DNA of 10,092 bases, taken from assembly GCA_030044325.1 (NCBI GenBank), contig JASHWA010000375.1:1-10092 (forward strand), written 5' to 3'. The notes beneath the pieces were generated by a model. That model was not told the origin of the DNA. It searched no databases and saw nothing but the letters and a program-made list of their open reading frames with translations. Below, piece by piece: positions 1 through 5,677 of the stretch (the first letter of the stretch is position 1; every line of letters begins with the position of its first letter). Source of the stretch: Bryobacteraceae bacterium (GTDB taxonomy: Bacteria > Acidobacteriota > Terriglobia > Bryobacterales > Bryobacteraceae). The position numbers were made by a program, and so were the translations under genes.

Positions 1-37
1 GGTGCTGCTCGTCTTCGACGATGAGGACTTTGTTCAT
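1..37 (-). CDS. Response regulator, N-terminal 12 codons only (partial)
   Basis: Only the start of this gene is inside the window; it continues off the left edge. The minus-strand ATG is at 35-37 and opens with MNKVLIVEDEQH, the first beta strand and acidic pocket (adjacent E9, D10, E11 preceded by VLIV) of a response-regulator receiver domain. The start is chosen because it gives this canonical opening and follows a purine-rich GGGAGCGG stretch. It lies 51 bp after the stop of the histidine kinase on the same strand, so it is very probably the cognate regulator of that kinase. The VLIVEDE opening is typical of OmpR/PhoB-type regulators, but the output domain is outside the window, so the subclass is an inference. 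Confidence 0.75.
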   Translation of the reverse strand, partial: MNKVLIVEDEQH

Positions 38-88
38 TTACTTAAGACCGCTCCCTGCCGGTCGCGGCCCGGTAGCGGCGCCATGCGT

Positions 89-1027
89 TCAAGCGTGGGA
101 CTCCGTTCGGGCGGGTTCGGCGGCGCGCGGGTTTTCTTTCGCCAGCGGCAACTGCAAGACGAAGGTGCTGCCTTTTCCGGGGCCTTCGCTTTCCGCCCAC
201 GCGCGGCCCCCGTGGCGCTTGGCGACGGAACGCACGATGTACAATCCCAAGCCGGTGCCCTTGACGCGCGTCGTCTGGGGGCCGGCGACGCGATAGAAGC
301 GCTTGAAAATCTGCTTCAGCTCCGGCTTGGGAATGCCCGGGCCGCTGTCGTGGACACGCACGACCGCGAATTTTCCTTCGAGATTCTCCGTCTCGATGCG
401 GACCTTGGCCTCCGGGCCGGAATATTTGACCGCGTTATCGATCAGGTTCGACACGGCGGCGGAAACCTCCTCGGCATCGCCCAGAACGGTTGCGGGAGGG
501 CCCGCATGGAACTCGATCGCATCGGCGGCGACCTCGTGGACCTTGCGCACGCGCTCGACGCAGGCGCCGATCAACTGATCGAGATCGAGCGGCGCGCGAT
601 TCAGCGCGCGCCCGCTATGGCCCACGCGCCCGGTGCGCAGCACCTGTTCGATGGTGGCGAGGAGCCGGTCGCTGTCGGAGAGCATGATGCGGTAAAACTC
701 GCGGCGTTTTCCCTCGTCGACGGCGCGGGTCTGCAGCGTTTCGAGGTACAGCCGGATGCTCGCCACGGGGGTTTTCAGCTCATGCGTGACCGCGTTGATG
801 AAGGCGTCGTGCTGCGCGTTTCGCCGGATCTCGCGCACCAGAAAAATGGTGTTGAGCACCACCCCGCTGATGATCAGCATGACCATCAGGACGCTCAGGA
901 AAATGAGAATCCCGTTTTTCCAGTTGAGCAGCACCCATCCGATGTAGAGCAGCAGCGTGACCAGGATCAGGGCGGCGCCCAGGGAGATGAAAAACGCGAT
1001 CGATTTGCGTCGTCCGGCGACGATCAT
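89..1027 (-). CDS. Sensor histidine kinase, intramembrane-sensing topology
   Basis: This is a 312-residue membrane-bound two-component kinase. Two hydrophobic segments (about residues 9-34 and 38-64) are joined by a very short turn (NWKNG), so there is essentially no periplasmic sensor domain. A HisKA dimerisation domain follows, with the phospho-accepting His82 in THELKTP (81-87). The ATPase domain has the N box NLIDNAVKYS (194-203), G1 box DSGPGIP (227-233), F box FKRFYR (241-246) and G2 box GTGLGL (257-262). All catalytic boxes are intact. The ATG at 1027 is the first possible start, because an in-frame TGA lies immediately before it; no strong ribosome site is visible. The gene sits 75 bp downstream of the DUF4097-type lipoprotein and 51 bp upstream of the response regulator. 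A kinase without a sensor domain usually reads the membrane or a partner protein, and the lipoprotein is the obvious candidate; that link is inferred. Confidence 0.93.
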   Translation of the reverse strand: MIVAGRRKSIAFFISLGAALILVTLLLYIGWVLLNWKNGILIFLSVLMVMLIISGVVLNTIFLVREIRRNAQHDAFINAVTHELKTPVASIRLYLETLQTRAVDEGKRREFYRIMLSDSDRLLATIEQVLRTGRVGHSGRALNRAPLDLDQLIGACVERVRKVHEVAADAIEFHAGPPATVLGDAEEVSAAVSNLIDNAVKYSGPEAKVRIETENLEGKFAVVRVHDSGPGIPKPELKQIFKRFYRVAGPQTTRVKGTGLGLYIVRSVAKRHGGRAWAESEGPGKGSTFVLQLPLAKENPRAAEPARTESHA

Positions 1028-1102
1028 TCACTTTCAGGATAATCGGCCGGGATCGGGCGTGCTCGGCCGCTCCCGTTGCGGGCGACTCGTTGTTCACTCC
1101 GC

Positions 1103-2026
1103 TTACAGATGCACAATTTTGATCGAGCCGTTGGAGGTTTCGAGATCAATCAGCGGACCGCCCGAACCGATCGTTCCTTCCACGCTGTGCTTGCTGAGCA
1201 GGCCGCTGTGCACGTTCACGTCGAAGTCCGAGTCGATGGAGGCGTTGGAGGTGTGGGCGCGTAGATCCGCGTTCATCGAGCCGGGCAGGTGCACCGTGAT
1301 CGAAGAGTTGGACGTCCTGGCGTGCACTTCGCGCGCGGCGTCCAGGGTGAGATCGATGCGGCCGTTGGAGCTTTCAAGGTGCACCGGGTGCGCGTCGGCT
1401 TCCATCAGGTGCGCGGTGATGGTTCCATTGGAGGTGACCGCTCCAAAGGCGCCCTTGCGAACGTCGGCGCGGATGCCGCCATTGGTGGTGCGGAGCGTGG
1501 CGTCGCCGGTCACGTCGGCGGCCTCGATCGATCCGTTGGAAGTGTGCGCATCCACCAGGCCCTTCACCTGATCCACGCGGATGGTTCCGTTGGAAGTTTG
1601 CAGGCGGGCTTCGCCCTGGATCGAGTCGATGCGAATCGCGCCGTTGGAGCTTTGGATGTTGTGAAGATCGATCTTCTGCGGCACGCGGATGATGTATTTG
1701 GCTCCGGCATTTCCGTGCCAGTCGCGCGGAATATCCGTGTGGATGGAGACCGAGTTGGCGGAGTGGTCGATATCGATGTGGATCGCGTGCAGCCGCTCTT
1801 CGGTTCCGGCGTACTTGGTTCCGTCGATATCGATGGTGTCCTTGTCCCAGCCGGAGATTTCGATGGAGCCGTTGCTGTTTTCGATTTCAACCGTGGAGCC
1901 GGGAGCGAGCGCGTAGCTGTAGTGAAAATCCTCGCGGTAGTGGTCCATCACCCCGCCGATATCGAAATCCTCGCAGCCCGCCAGCGCCAGGACGGGCAGA
2001 AGCAGGGCGATTTGGCTGATTCGCAT
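1103..2026 (-). CDS. Lipoprotein with DUF4097-type beta-rung repeat domain
   Basis: The 307-residue product begins with a lipoprotein signal peptide: MRIS, a hydrophobic core and the lipobox LAGC, with Cys18 as the lipidated residue. The rest is a repeating beta-strand domain. Ten copies of an S/T-x-N-G/S/A-x-I turn-and-strand motif are visible, with Asn at residues 52, 128, 146, 164, 182, 200, 221, 240, 261 and 299. The middle five are exactly 18 residues apart. This is the pattern of the DUF4097/DUF2807 'putative adhesin' beta-solenoid family. The start at 2026 is preferred over upstream in-frame codons to 2080 because AAAGGAG lies 6 nt before it and the signal peptide starts there. It is the first gene of a same-strand set with a histidine kinase and response regulator. 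An envelope-sensing or accessory role is inferred; adhesin is only the family's provisional name. Confidence 0.88.
   Translation of the reverse strand: MRISQIALLLPVLALAGCEDFDIGGVMDHYREDFHYSYALAPGSTVEIENSNGSIEISGWDKDTIDIDGTKYAGTEERLHAIHIDIDHSANSVSIHTDIPRDWHGNAGAKYIIRVPQKIDLHNIQSSNGAIRIDSIQGEARLQTSNGTIRVDQVKGLVDAHTSNGSIEAADVTGDATLRTTNGGIRADVRKGAFGAVTSNGTITAHLMEADAHPVHLESSNGRIDLTLDAAREVHARTSNSSITVHLPGSMNADLRAHTSNASIDSDFDVNVHSGLLSKHSVEGTIGSGGPLIDLETSNGSIKIVHL
1427..1660 (-). repeat. Degenerate 54-bp coding repeats (18-residue rungs)
   Basis: Within the lipoprotein gene, five consecutive units centred on the Asn codons of the SNG motif (codons at 1645-1643, 1591-1589, 1537-1535, 1483-1481 and 1429-1427) are spaced exactly 54 bp apart. 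On the plus strand each shows a core like CCRTTGG. Further, less regular units lie at about 1132, 1246, 1306, 1366 and 1873. The copies have drifted in DNA but keep the protein motif, as expected of an old internal duplication held by structure. Confidence 0.8.
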
Positions 2027-2032
2027 GAACAG

Positions 2033-2039
2033 CTCCTTT
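2033..2039 (-). promoter_or_regulatory. Ribosome binding site of the lipoprotein gene
   Basis: On the minus strand AAAGGAG lies 6 nt before the ATG at 2026. It is the best Shine-Dalgarno match in the window and decides the lipoprotein start in favour of 2026 over in-frame codons further upstream. Confidence 0.8.
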
Positions 2040-2094
2040 GTTGAAAGTCTACGCATACATACCCCCATGGGTTCCCGCAAAAAAATCCGCGTGG

Positions 2095-2100
2095 GATAAT
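2095..2100 (+). promoter_or_regulatory. -10 box of a probable leaderless promoter
   Basis: GATAAT (5 of 6 matches to TATAAT) ends 6 nt before the ATG at 2107. A transcript starting 6-7 nt after the box would begin at or next to that ATG, and no Shine-Dalgarno sequence precedes it. No convincing -35 box is visible. It lies in the 80-bp divergent gap between the lipoprotein and the Dabb gene. Confidence 0.45.
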
Positions 2101-2106
2101 GCTCGC

Positions 2107-2466
2107 ATGAGACGGGCTCTTTTGGCGTTAATACTGTGCTTTTGGGCGCCGGTTACATTTGCGCAGTCGCGCGGGACGGTGATTCATATCATCCATATCA
2201 AGTGGAAAGAGGAGGCGACGCCGGAGCAGATCAAGGCAGCGGTGGACGCCGCGCGCGAGCTCCCCTCGAGATATCCGGGAATCAAGCGCGTGTGGACCAA
2301 GAATCTGAAATACCAGGGACAGGAAGGTTACAACCAGGCGATCGTAATGGAGTTTGAAAGCGAAGACGCGCTCAAAAAATACACCGACAGCGCGGCCCAG
2401 CAGTGGTGGTACAAGATTTATCTGCCGGCGCGGGAGGACAGCCGCACCGACGATGTAGGGAATTGA
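2107..2466 (+). CDS. Secreted Dabb (stress-responsive alpha/beta barrel) domain protein
   Basis: This 119-residue protein has an N-terminal signal peptide: MRR, a hydrophobic stretch and a TFA-QS cleavage site after about residue 19. A single small ferredoxin-like alpha/beta domain follows. The Dabb family pattern is visible: HIIHIKWK (27-34) as the first strand, a helix beginning TPEQI, PGIK (57-60), then NQAIVMEFES (76-85) and a helix ALKKYTDS (88-95). The usual HP.H near the end is replaced by AAQQWWYK. Dabb proteins are dimeric; some bind small hydrophobic ligands or act as cyclases and monooxygenase-like enzymes, so the activity here cannot be named. Export to the periplasm is less common for this family. 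The ATG at 2107 is chosen because the signal peptide starts there and a -10-like box sits just upstream. It diverges from the lipoprotein gene. Confidence 0.78.
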   Translation: MRRALLALILCFWAPVTFAQSRGTVIHIIHIKWKEEATPEQIKAAVDAARELPSRYPGIKRVWTKNLKYQGQEGYNQAIVMEFESEDALKKYTDSAAQQWWYKIYLPAREDSRTDDVGN

Positions 2467-2542
2467 CGAATCAAACCCTTTTCAATCAGGGCCTAAGGAA
2501 AAAGTACTGTCGAATTAAGGATTCCGGCGGGCGATTCCAGTA

Positions 2543-2572
2543 CCGGCATTCTATTGTTTGAGCCTATGCCGG
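2543..2572. repeat. Inverted repeat CCGGCAT / ATGCCGG upstream of the pilin gene
   Basis: Perfect 7-bp arms at 2543-2549 and 2566-2572 are separated by 16 nt, ending 33 bp before the pilin start. There is no T-run, so a terminator is unlikely. It could be an operator or a leader hairpin. The rest of the 139-bp gap 2467-2605 shows no clear promoter; chance occurrence is possible in GC-rich DNA. Confidence 0.35.
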
Positions 2573-2595
2573 CTGGTATCTTTCGATTATGGACC

Positions 2596-2599
2596 GGAG
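2596..2599 (+). promoter_or_regulatory. Ribosome binding site of the pilin gene
   Basis: GGAG, followed by an A-rich stretch, lies 6 nt before the ATG at 2606. It supports that start over the in-frame ATG at 2558, which would add 16 residues unlike a Flp leader. Confidence 0.6.
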
Positions 2600-2605
2600 A
2601 AAGAA

Positions 2606-2806
2606 ATGATCGAAAAACTCACCTGGTTAATGCTGAGCGCGCAAATCTGGAGCGACACGTGCGCCCAGGATCTGGTGGAATACGCCCTCATGGCCGGTTT
2701 CGTGGCGGTCAGCGCGGGCGCGCTGATGCCCGGCATCGCCAGCGAAATCAGCATCATTTTTTCAAAAATCGGAATCACTGCGTCGAAAGCCGCGACTCAG
2801 AGCTAG
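2606..2806 (+). CDS. Flp/Fap-type pilin subunit, stand-alone
   Basis: This 66-residue protein fits the Flp-type (tight-adherence, type IVb-like) pilins: a short leader, an invariant Glu-Tyr pair in QDLVEYALMAGFVAV (21-35), a hydrophobic helix and a short C-terminal tail (IIFSKIGITASKAA). By analogy, prepilin peptidase would cut after residue 20, placing Glu at +5 (E25) and Tyr at +6 (Y26). Oddly, the residue before the cut is Ala20 (C-A-Q-D) where Flp pilins normally have Gly. The start at 2606 is preferred because GGAG precedes it by 6 nt. No tad/cpa assembly, peptidase or secretin gene is present in the window, so it must use machinery encoded elsewhere or act alone. Assignment to the family is fairly firm; function as an assembled pilus is inferred. 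Confidence 0.78.
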   Translation: MIEKLTWLMLSAQIWSDTCAQDLVEYALMAGFVAVSAGALMPGIASEISIIFSKIGITASKAATQS

Positions 2807-2940
2807 AAGCTCGCAACCGTCCACACCGTCGGCGGACTGCGGAACGCACGTACCGTGATCCTGCGCGGACGCGCCCCGCACGTCTCGCCGGGGCCATCCG
2901 ACCGACAACTACGTCAACCCGCTACAGTGATTGCAGAGCC
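2807..2940 (+). other. Intergenic gap before dtd with weak promoter-like element
   Basis: This 134-bp stretch shows no convincing gene. TACAGT at 2923-2928 (4 of 6 matches to a -10 box) lies 12 nt before the dtd ATG and could give a very short leader. No good -35 box and no T-tailed hairpin for the pilin gene were found. Confidence 0.35.
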
Positions 2941-3384
2941 ATGCGAGCTGTGGTGCAGCGCGTCACCAGTGCGAGCGTCGAGGTGGAGGGAACCATTGCG
3001 GGCGAGATCGGCCCGGGCCTTCTGGTCCTGGTGGGGGTCACGAAAACGGACACCGCGAAGGACGCGGCGTTCCTGGCGGAAAAGATCGTGAATCTGCGCA
3101 TTTTCGCCGACGGGAACGGGAAGATGAATCGCAGCCTCGTCGAATCGGGCGGCGCGATGCTGGCGGTTTCGCAGTTCACGCTGTACGGCGATTGCCGCAA
3201 GGGACGGCGGCCGAGTTTCGACGCGGCCGCGCCCGCCGAACAGGCTCGCGCGCTGTATGAAAGCTTCATCGTCGCCGCGCGGTCGGCGGGTGTGCGCGTC
3301 GAAACGGGAGTTTTTCAGGCGCACATGCGGGTGTCGCTGGTCAACGACGGTCCCGTGACTCTACTGGTTGAGAGCGCCAGTTGA
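2941..3384 (+). CDS. dtd: D-aminoacyl-tRNA deacylase
   Basis: The 147-residue enzyme hydrolyses D-amino acids wrongly attached to tRNA (D-Tyr and others), a cytoplasmic proofreading role; it also removes Gly from tRNA-Ala in well-studied members. The family length is about 145 residues, so it is complete. Diagnostic motifs are present: MRAVVQRV at the N terminus, SQFTLYGD (77-84) forming part of the active site, and NDGPVT (135-140), which carries the Gly-cisPro pair (G137, P138) that excludes L-aminoacyl substrates. The preceding TGxFGAxM motif reads TGVFQAHM, a small change. The ATG at 2941 is the natural start because MRAVVQRV is the conserved opening; no clear Shine-Dalgarno is seen. Its 3' end overlaps the convergent 3' end of cbiO by 44 bp. 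Confidence 0.95.
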   Translation: MRAVVQRVTSASVEVEGTIAGEIGPGLLVLVGVTKTDTAKDAAFLAEKIVNLRIFADGNGKMNRSLVESGGAMLAVSQFTLYGDCRKGRRPSFDAAAPAEQARALYESFIVAARSAGVRVETGVFQAHMRVSLVNDGPVTLLVESAS

Positions 3385-4054
3385 AACGCCGCGCGATTTC
3401 CTCGACGGCGCCCTGGGCGGCGATGCGGCCGCGCTCGAAAAACACGGCGCGCGCGGCGAGCGAGGAGGCGAAATCGACGTCGTGGGTCACCAGGATCTTC
3501 GCTTGCGGAAGCGCGGCGAGCAGGCGGATCAGGTCGCGCCGGCCGGGTGGGTCGAGCGAGGTGGTGGGCTCGTCGAGCACCAGGATTTCCGGCCGCATGG
3601 CGAGCACTCCGGCGATGGCCGCCCGGCGTTTTTCTCCGCTGCTCAGATGATACGGCGCTTTCTGATGCGAAGCCGGGATTCCCACCTGTTCCAGGGTTTT
3701 CGCGGCGCGCGCCAGAGCCTCGGGAGCGGGGACGCCGAGATTTCGCGGCCCGAAGGCCACGTCCTCCAGCACGGTGGGCATGAAAAGCTGCTCCTCGGAA
3801 TCCTGAAACACCAGACCAACCCGGGCGCGAATGTGCGGGAGAGTCTCGCGCTTGAGCGGCATTCCGCAGATTTCGATGGAGCCTTCGCCTGAGAGCAGGC
3901 CGTTCAGATGAAGCACGAAGGTGGTCTTGCCGGAGCCGTTGGCGCCGAACAAGGCGACACACTCGCCCGCTTCGAGATCGAAATCGACACCGTCGAGCGC
4001 CAGGGTTCCGTCCGGATAACGGTAGCGCAGGCCGCGAACGTCAATCACTTTCAT
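3341..4054 (-). CDS. cbiO: Cobalt/nickel ECF transporter ATP-binding protein
   Basis: This 237-residue ABC ATPase is the energy-coupling subunit of a cobalt or nickel importer and acts at the inner face of the cytoplasmic membrane. It has all parts of an ABC nucleotide-binding domain: a YRYPDG stretch (11-16), Walker A GANGSGKT (37-44), Q loop with Gln84 in FQDSEEQLF, signature LSSGE (137-141), Walker B ILVLDE (157-162) and switch His191 in THD. The FQDSEEQLF sequence is typical of ECF/CbiO ATPases. It starts at 4054, overlapping the cbiQ stop by 4 bp (ATGA), which implies translational coupling. It is the last gene of the cbiMQO set, and its last 14 codons plus stop overlap dtd tail to tail. 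Whether the metal is cobalt or nickel cannot be told from this subunit. Confidence 0.93.
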   Translation of the reverse strand: MKVIDVRGLRYRYPDGTLALDGVDFDLEAGECVALFGANGSGKTTFVLHLNGLLSGEGSIEICGMPLKRETLPHIRARVGLVFQDSEEQLFMPTVLEDVAFGPRNLGVPAPEALARAAKTLEQVGIPASHQKAPYHLSSGEKRRAAIAGVLAMRPEILVLDEPTTSLDPPGRRDLIRLLAALPQAKILVTHDVDFASSLAARAVFFERGRIAAQGAVEEIARRFNWRSQPVESRDRR

Positions 4055-4740
4055 AGCGCGATCCGGATGGCGACCGGCGCGAGCGCGGAGAGCAACAGGA
4101 ATGCGGCGTCGGAGGGGCGGAATCGCGCCGCGCCGAACGCGGGAAAGCGTCCGTCGAATCCGCGCGCGAGCATCGCGCGATAAATCCCCTCGGCGCGCTC
4201 CCAGGATCGGGCGAACAGCACGCCCAGGGCGCCGGCGGATGCGCGAAAGCTCGCTCCGCGGCTGCGCGCCGCCAGACGCATGTGCTGCGCCTGTTCCGAG
4301 ATCACGAACAGGTAGCGATAGATGAACTGGATGACCAGAATCAGCGGGCGCGGAACGGCGAAGGATTCGAGGCCGCGCAGCAGATCGGGCAAGGGGGTGG
4401 TCGCGATCAGGAGCAGGGCGGCGAGGCCGGAGAGAAAACTCTTTTCGCCCAGGGCCAGCGCGCGCAGAGGATCTCCGCCGAGCCAGGTGATCAGCGCGAA
4501 CGTCGCCGAAAAGGGAAGCACCAGCATGGCGCGTCGAACCAGCGCGGCGGCGGGCAATCGAGCGGCGATAATGGCGACGGCGAGAAGCGCGGCGTAGGCC
4601 GGAAAGGCCCCTTGGGATTGGGGTCGTGTGGTCGAGACGGCGATCAGAAACGCAAGCAGCACCAGGAGCTTCGCGCGCGCGTCGCGTGCGTGCAAGGGAC
4701 TGGCTCCGCGGCTCCAGCGCTCAACCACTACGTGGTGCAT
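4051..4740 (-). CDS. cbiQ: Cobalt/nickel ECF transporter transmembrane (T) subunit
   Basis: The 229-residue integral membrane protein couples the CbiO ATPase to the CbiM metal-binding subunit. The N terminus SPLHARDARAKLL (14-26) matches the family opening SPLHxxDPRxKL. Several hydrophobic helices follow. The two cytoplasmic coupling segments with Arg-Gly motifs are seen as AARSRGA (157-163) and MLARGFDG (190-197). Length is slightly short for the family (usually 220-260). The start MHHVVVERW at 4740 overlaps the cbiM stop by 20 bp; no good Shine-Dalgarno is near, so translation probably depends on cbiM. A GTG four codons in is an alternative. The upstream flank carries a hairpin repeat that lies in the cbiM tail. 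Confidence 0.9.
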   Translation of the reverse strand: MHHVVVERWSRGASPLHARDARAKLLVLLAFLIAVSTTRPQSQGAFPAYAALLAVAIIAARLPAAALVRRAMLVLPFSATFALITWLGGDPLRALALGEKSFLSGLAALLLIATTPLPDLLRGLESFAVPRPLILVIQFIYRYLFVISEQAQHMRLAARSRGASFRASAGALGVLFARSWERAEGIYRAMLARGFDGRFPAFGAARFRPSDAAFLLLSALAPVAIRIAL

Positions 4741-5659
4741 GTTGGTCCGGGTTTACCCCCGCGCTTACGCACGGGGCTGGTCTGGCGCTCCTTTGGCGCA
4801 TCGAGCGGCCGGCGGCGAGGCACGCGGCGTAGATCAGAATCAGGCCGGCCACTCCCGCCGCGGCTTTGCGCAAATAGGGCGATTCGACGCCGTGAGCCTG
4901 GTAATCGGCGAGCGGGGCGTGCAGCCACGCGGGCGAATGCGCGGGCGCCAGAATTTCGATGCCGTCGGGATGCGTGGACGCGACCAGGATTCCGGCCACG
5001 GCCAGGATCAGCGCGGCCGCGCCGATCACCACGAGCGTGCGGCCGGCGGGTTGGTTCGTATTGCGGACCCAGGAAGGATTCAAACGCCCGATCGCGCGCA
5101 CCGCGGCGAGCGTGATCGCGCCCTCCAGAATCGCGCCGACGAAGAAGAATGTCAGCGTGACCGTCAGAATTCGCGGGGGGAAGGGAATTCCGGACATGGA
5201 AAGCTCGGCGAGCGCGAAGCCGGCGCTGGCCAGCACGCTCGCCAGGCCGCCCAAAAAAATCCCCGCCGAGTTGCGCAGCAGCCGATACGGCAGATACCCG
5301 GCGAGCACTCCCACGATGGCCATGTTGAACACGTTCGCGCCGAGCGCGAGAATTCCGCCGTCCTGAAAGACGAGCGCCTGGATCGCCAGGATCGCGGTCA
5401 TCACGATCGCGGCGGCAGAGGGTCCTAATGCGATCGCGAGCAGGGTTCCACCGACCAGGTGGCCGCTGGTGCCGGGCCCCACCGGAAAATTGATCATCTG
5501 GGCCGCGAAGATGAACGCTCCCATGACGCCCATCAGCGGAATGCTGCGCTCCTCGATGTCGCGCTGGGCTCGCCGCGCGAGGATTCCGACCGCGGGCGCG
5601 GCGCCCGCGTCGAATGCGGCCCACACCGGCGTGCTCAAAAATCCGTCGGGGATGTGCAT
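4721..5659 (-). CDS. cbiM: Cobalt/nickel ECF transporter substrate-binding subunit with C-terminal PDGLE-type domain
   Basis: The 312-residue membrane protein selects the metal ion. It starts with MHIPDGFL, the invariant opening whose Met1 and His2 take part in metal binding in studied CbiM/NikM proteins. The third known ligand, His67, is present in GTSGHLVGG at exactly residue 67. The CbiM core with its hydrophobic helices runs to about residue 200. A second part has a helix (about 208-228), the PDGIE motif (231-235) typical of the PDGLE/CbiN-like domain, a periplasmic stretch and a last helix (267-284). This explains why no separate cbiN gene is present. The final 22 residues, rich in Pro and Arg, are encoded by a hairpin repeat and look like a late addition. 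The start is fixed by the need for Met1-His2. It is 45 bp downstream of ribA. Confidence 0.93.
   Translation of the reverse strand: MHIPDGFLSTPVWAAFDAGAAPAVGILARRAQRDIEERSIPLMGVMGAFIFAAQMINFPVGPGTSGHLVGGTLLAIALGPSAAAIVMTAILAIQALVFQDGGILALGANVFNMAIVGVLAGYLPYRLLRNSAGIFLGGLASVLASAGFALAELSMSGIPFPPRILTVTLTFFFVGAILEGAITLAAVRAIGRLNPSWVRNTNQPAGRTLVVIGAAALILAVAGILVASTHPDGIEILAPAHSPAWLHAPLADYQAHGVESPYLRKAAAGVAGLILIYAACLAAGRSMRQRSARPAPCVSAGVNPDQHAPRSG
4757..4776 (-). repeat. Hairpin with GTAA loop, resembling a dispersed palindromic repeat
   Basis: Read on the minus strand, CCCCGTGC and GCGCGGGG flank the loop GTAA: seven Watson-Crick pairs and one G-T pair closed by a GNRA-type tetraloop. It lies in cbiM codons 295-301. 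From memory, near-identical sequence (CCCCG-GCGTAAGC-GGGG followed by GTAAACCC) recurs in planctomycete and some acidobacterial genomes, where it yields spurious peptides containing SPVRKRGG; another reading frame here does encode such a peptide. The whole unit may extend to about 4742-4785. There is no T-run, so it is not a classical terminator. Confidence 0.6.
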
Positions 5660-5668
5660 CCCGCTTCG

Positions 5669-5677
5669 ATCGTATCA
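5669..5677 (-). promoter_or_regulatory. Possible extended -10 promoter of cbiM
   Basis: On the minus strand TGATACGAT (TG, one base, then TACGAT) ends 9 nt before the cbiM ATG. It matches an extended -10 element (4 of 6 in the hexamer plus TG). It lies in the 45-bp gap after ribA and could give cbiMQO its own start with a very short leader. No cobalamin riboswitch fits in this gap and no NikR-type GTATGA...TCATAC inverted repeat was seen. Confidence 0.35.

Noticed and set aside
2..1042. Long plus-strand open frame of 346 codons opposite the histidine kinase
   Set aside because: It is antisense to a kinase with every catalytic box intact. Its product is rich in His, Gln, Asp and Arg with no recognisable motif, as expected of a shadow frame in GC-rich DNA.
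1289..2044. Plus-strand open frame of 251 codons opposite the lipoprotein
   Set aside because: The apparent V/D/G-rich repeats merely mirror the SNG repeats of the real gene on the other strand; it also runs into the lipoprotein's ribosome binding site.
2472..2500. Terminator after the Dabb gene from CTTTT and AAAAG runs
   Set aside because: Only five A/T pairs, with no GC stem and no T-run after it.
2574..2590. Sigma-54 type promoter before the pilin (TGGTAT ... GATTA)
   Set aside because: The -24 half is partial and the -12 half lacks the GC dinucleotide, so it does not meet the consensus.
2554..3384. One 276-codon plus-strand frame joining the pilin region to dtd
   Set aside because: The first part is out of frame with the pilin and has no motif. 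dtd begins at its conserved MRAVVQRV at 2941.
4723..4737. Small inverted repeat ACCAC-TAC-GTGGT at the cbiQ start
   Set aside because: Five-base arms inside coding sequence, with no partner or context; most likely chance.
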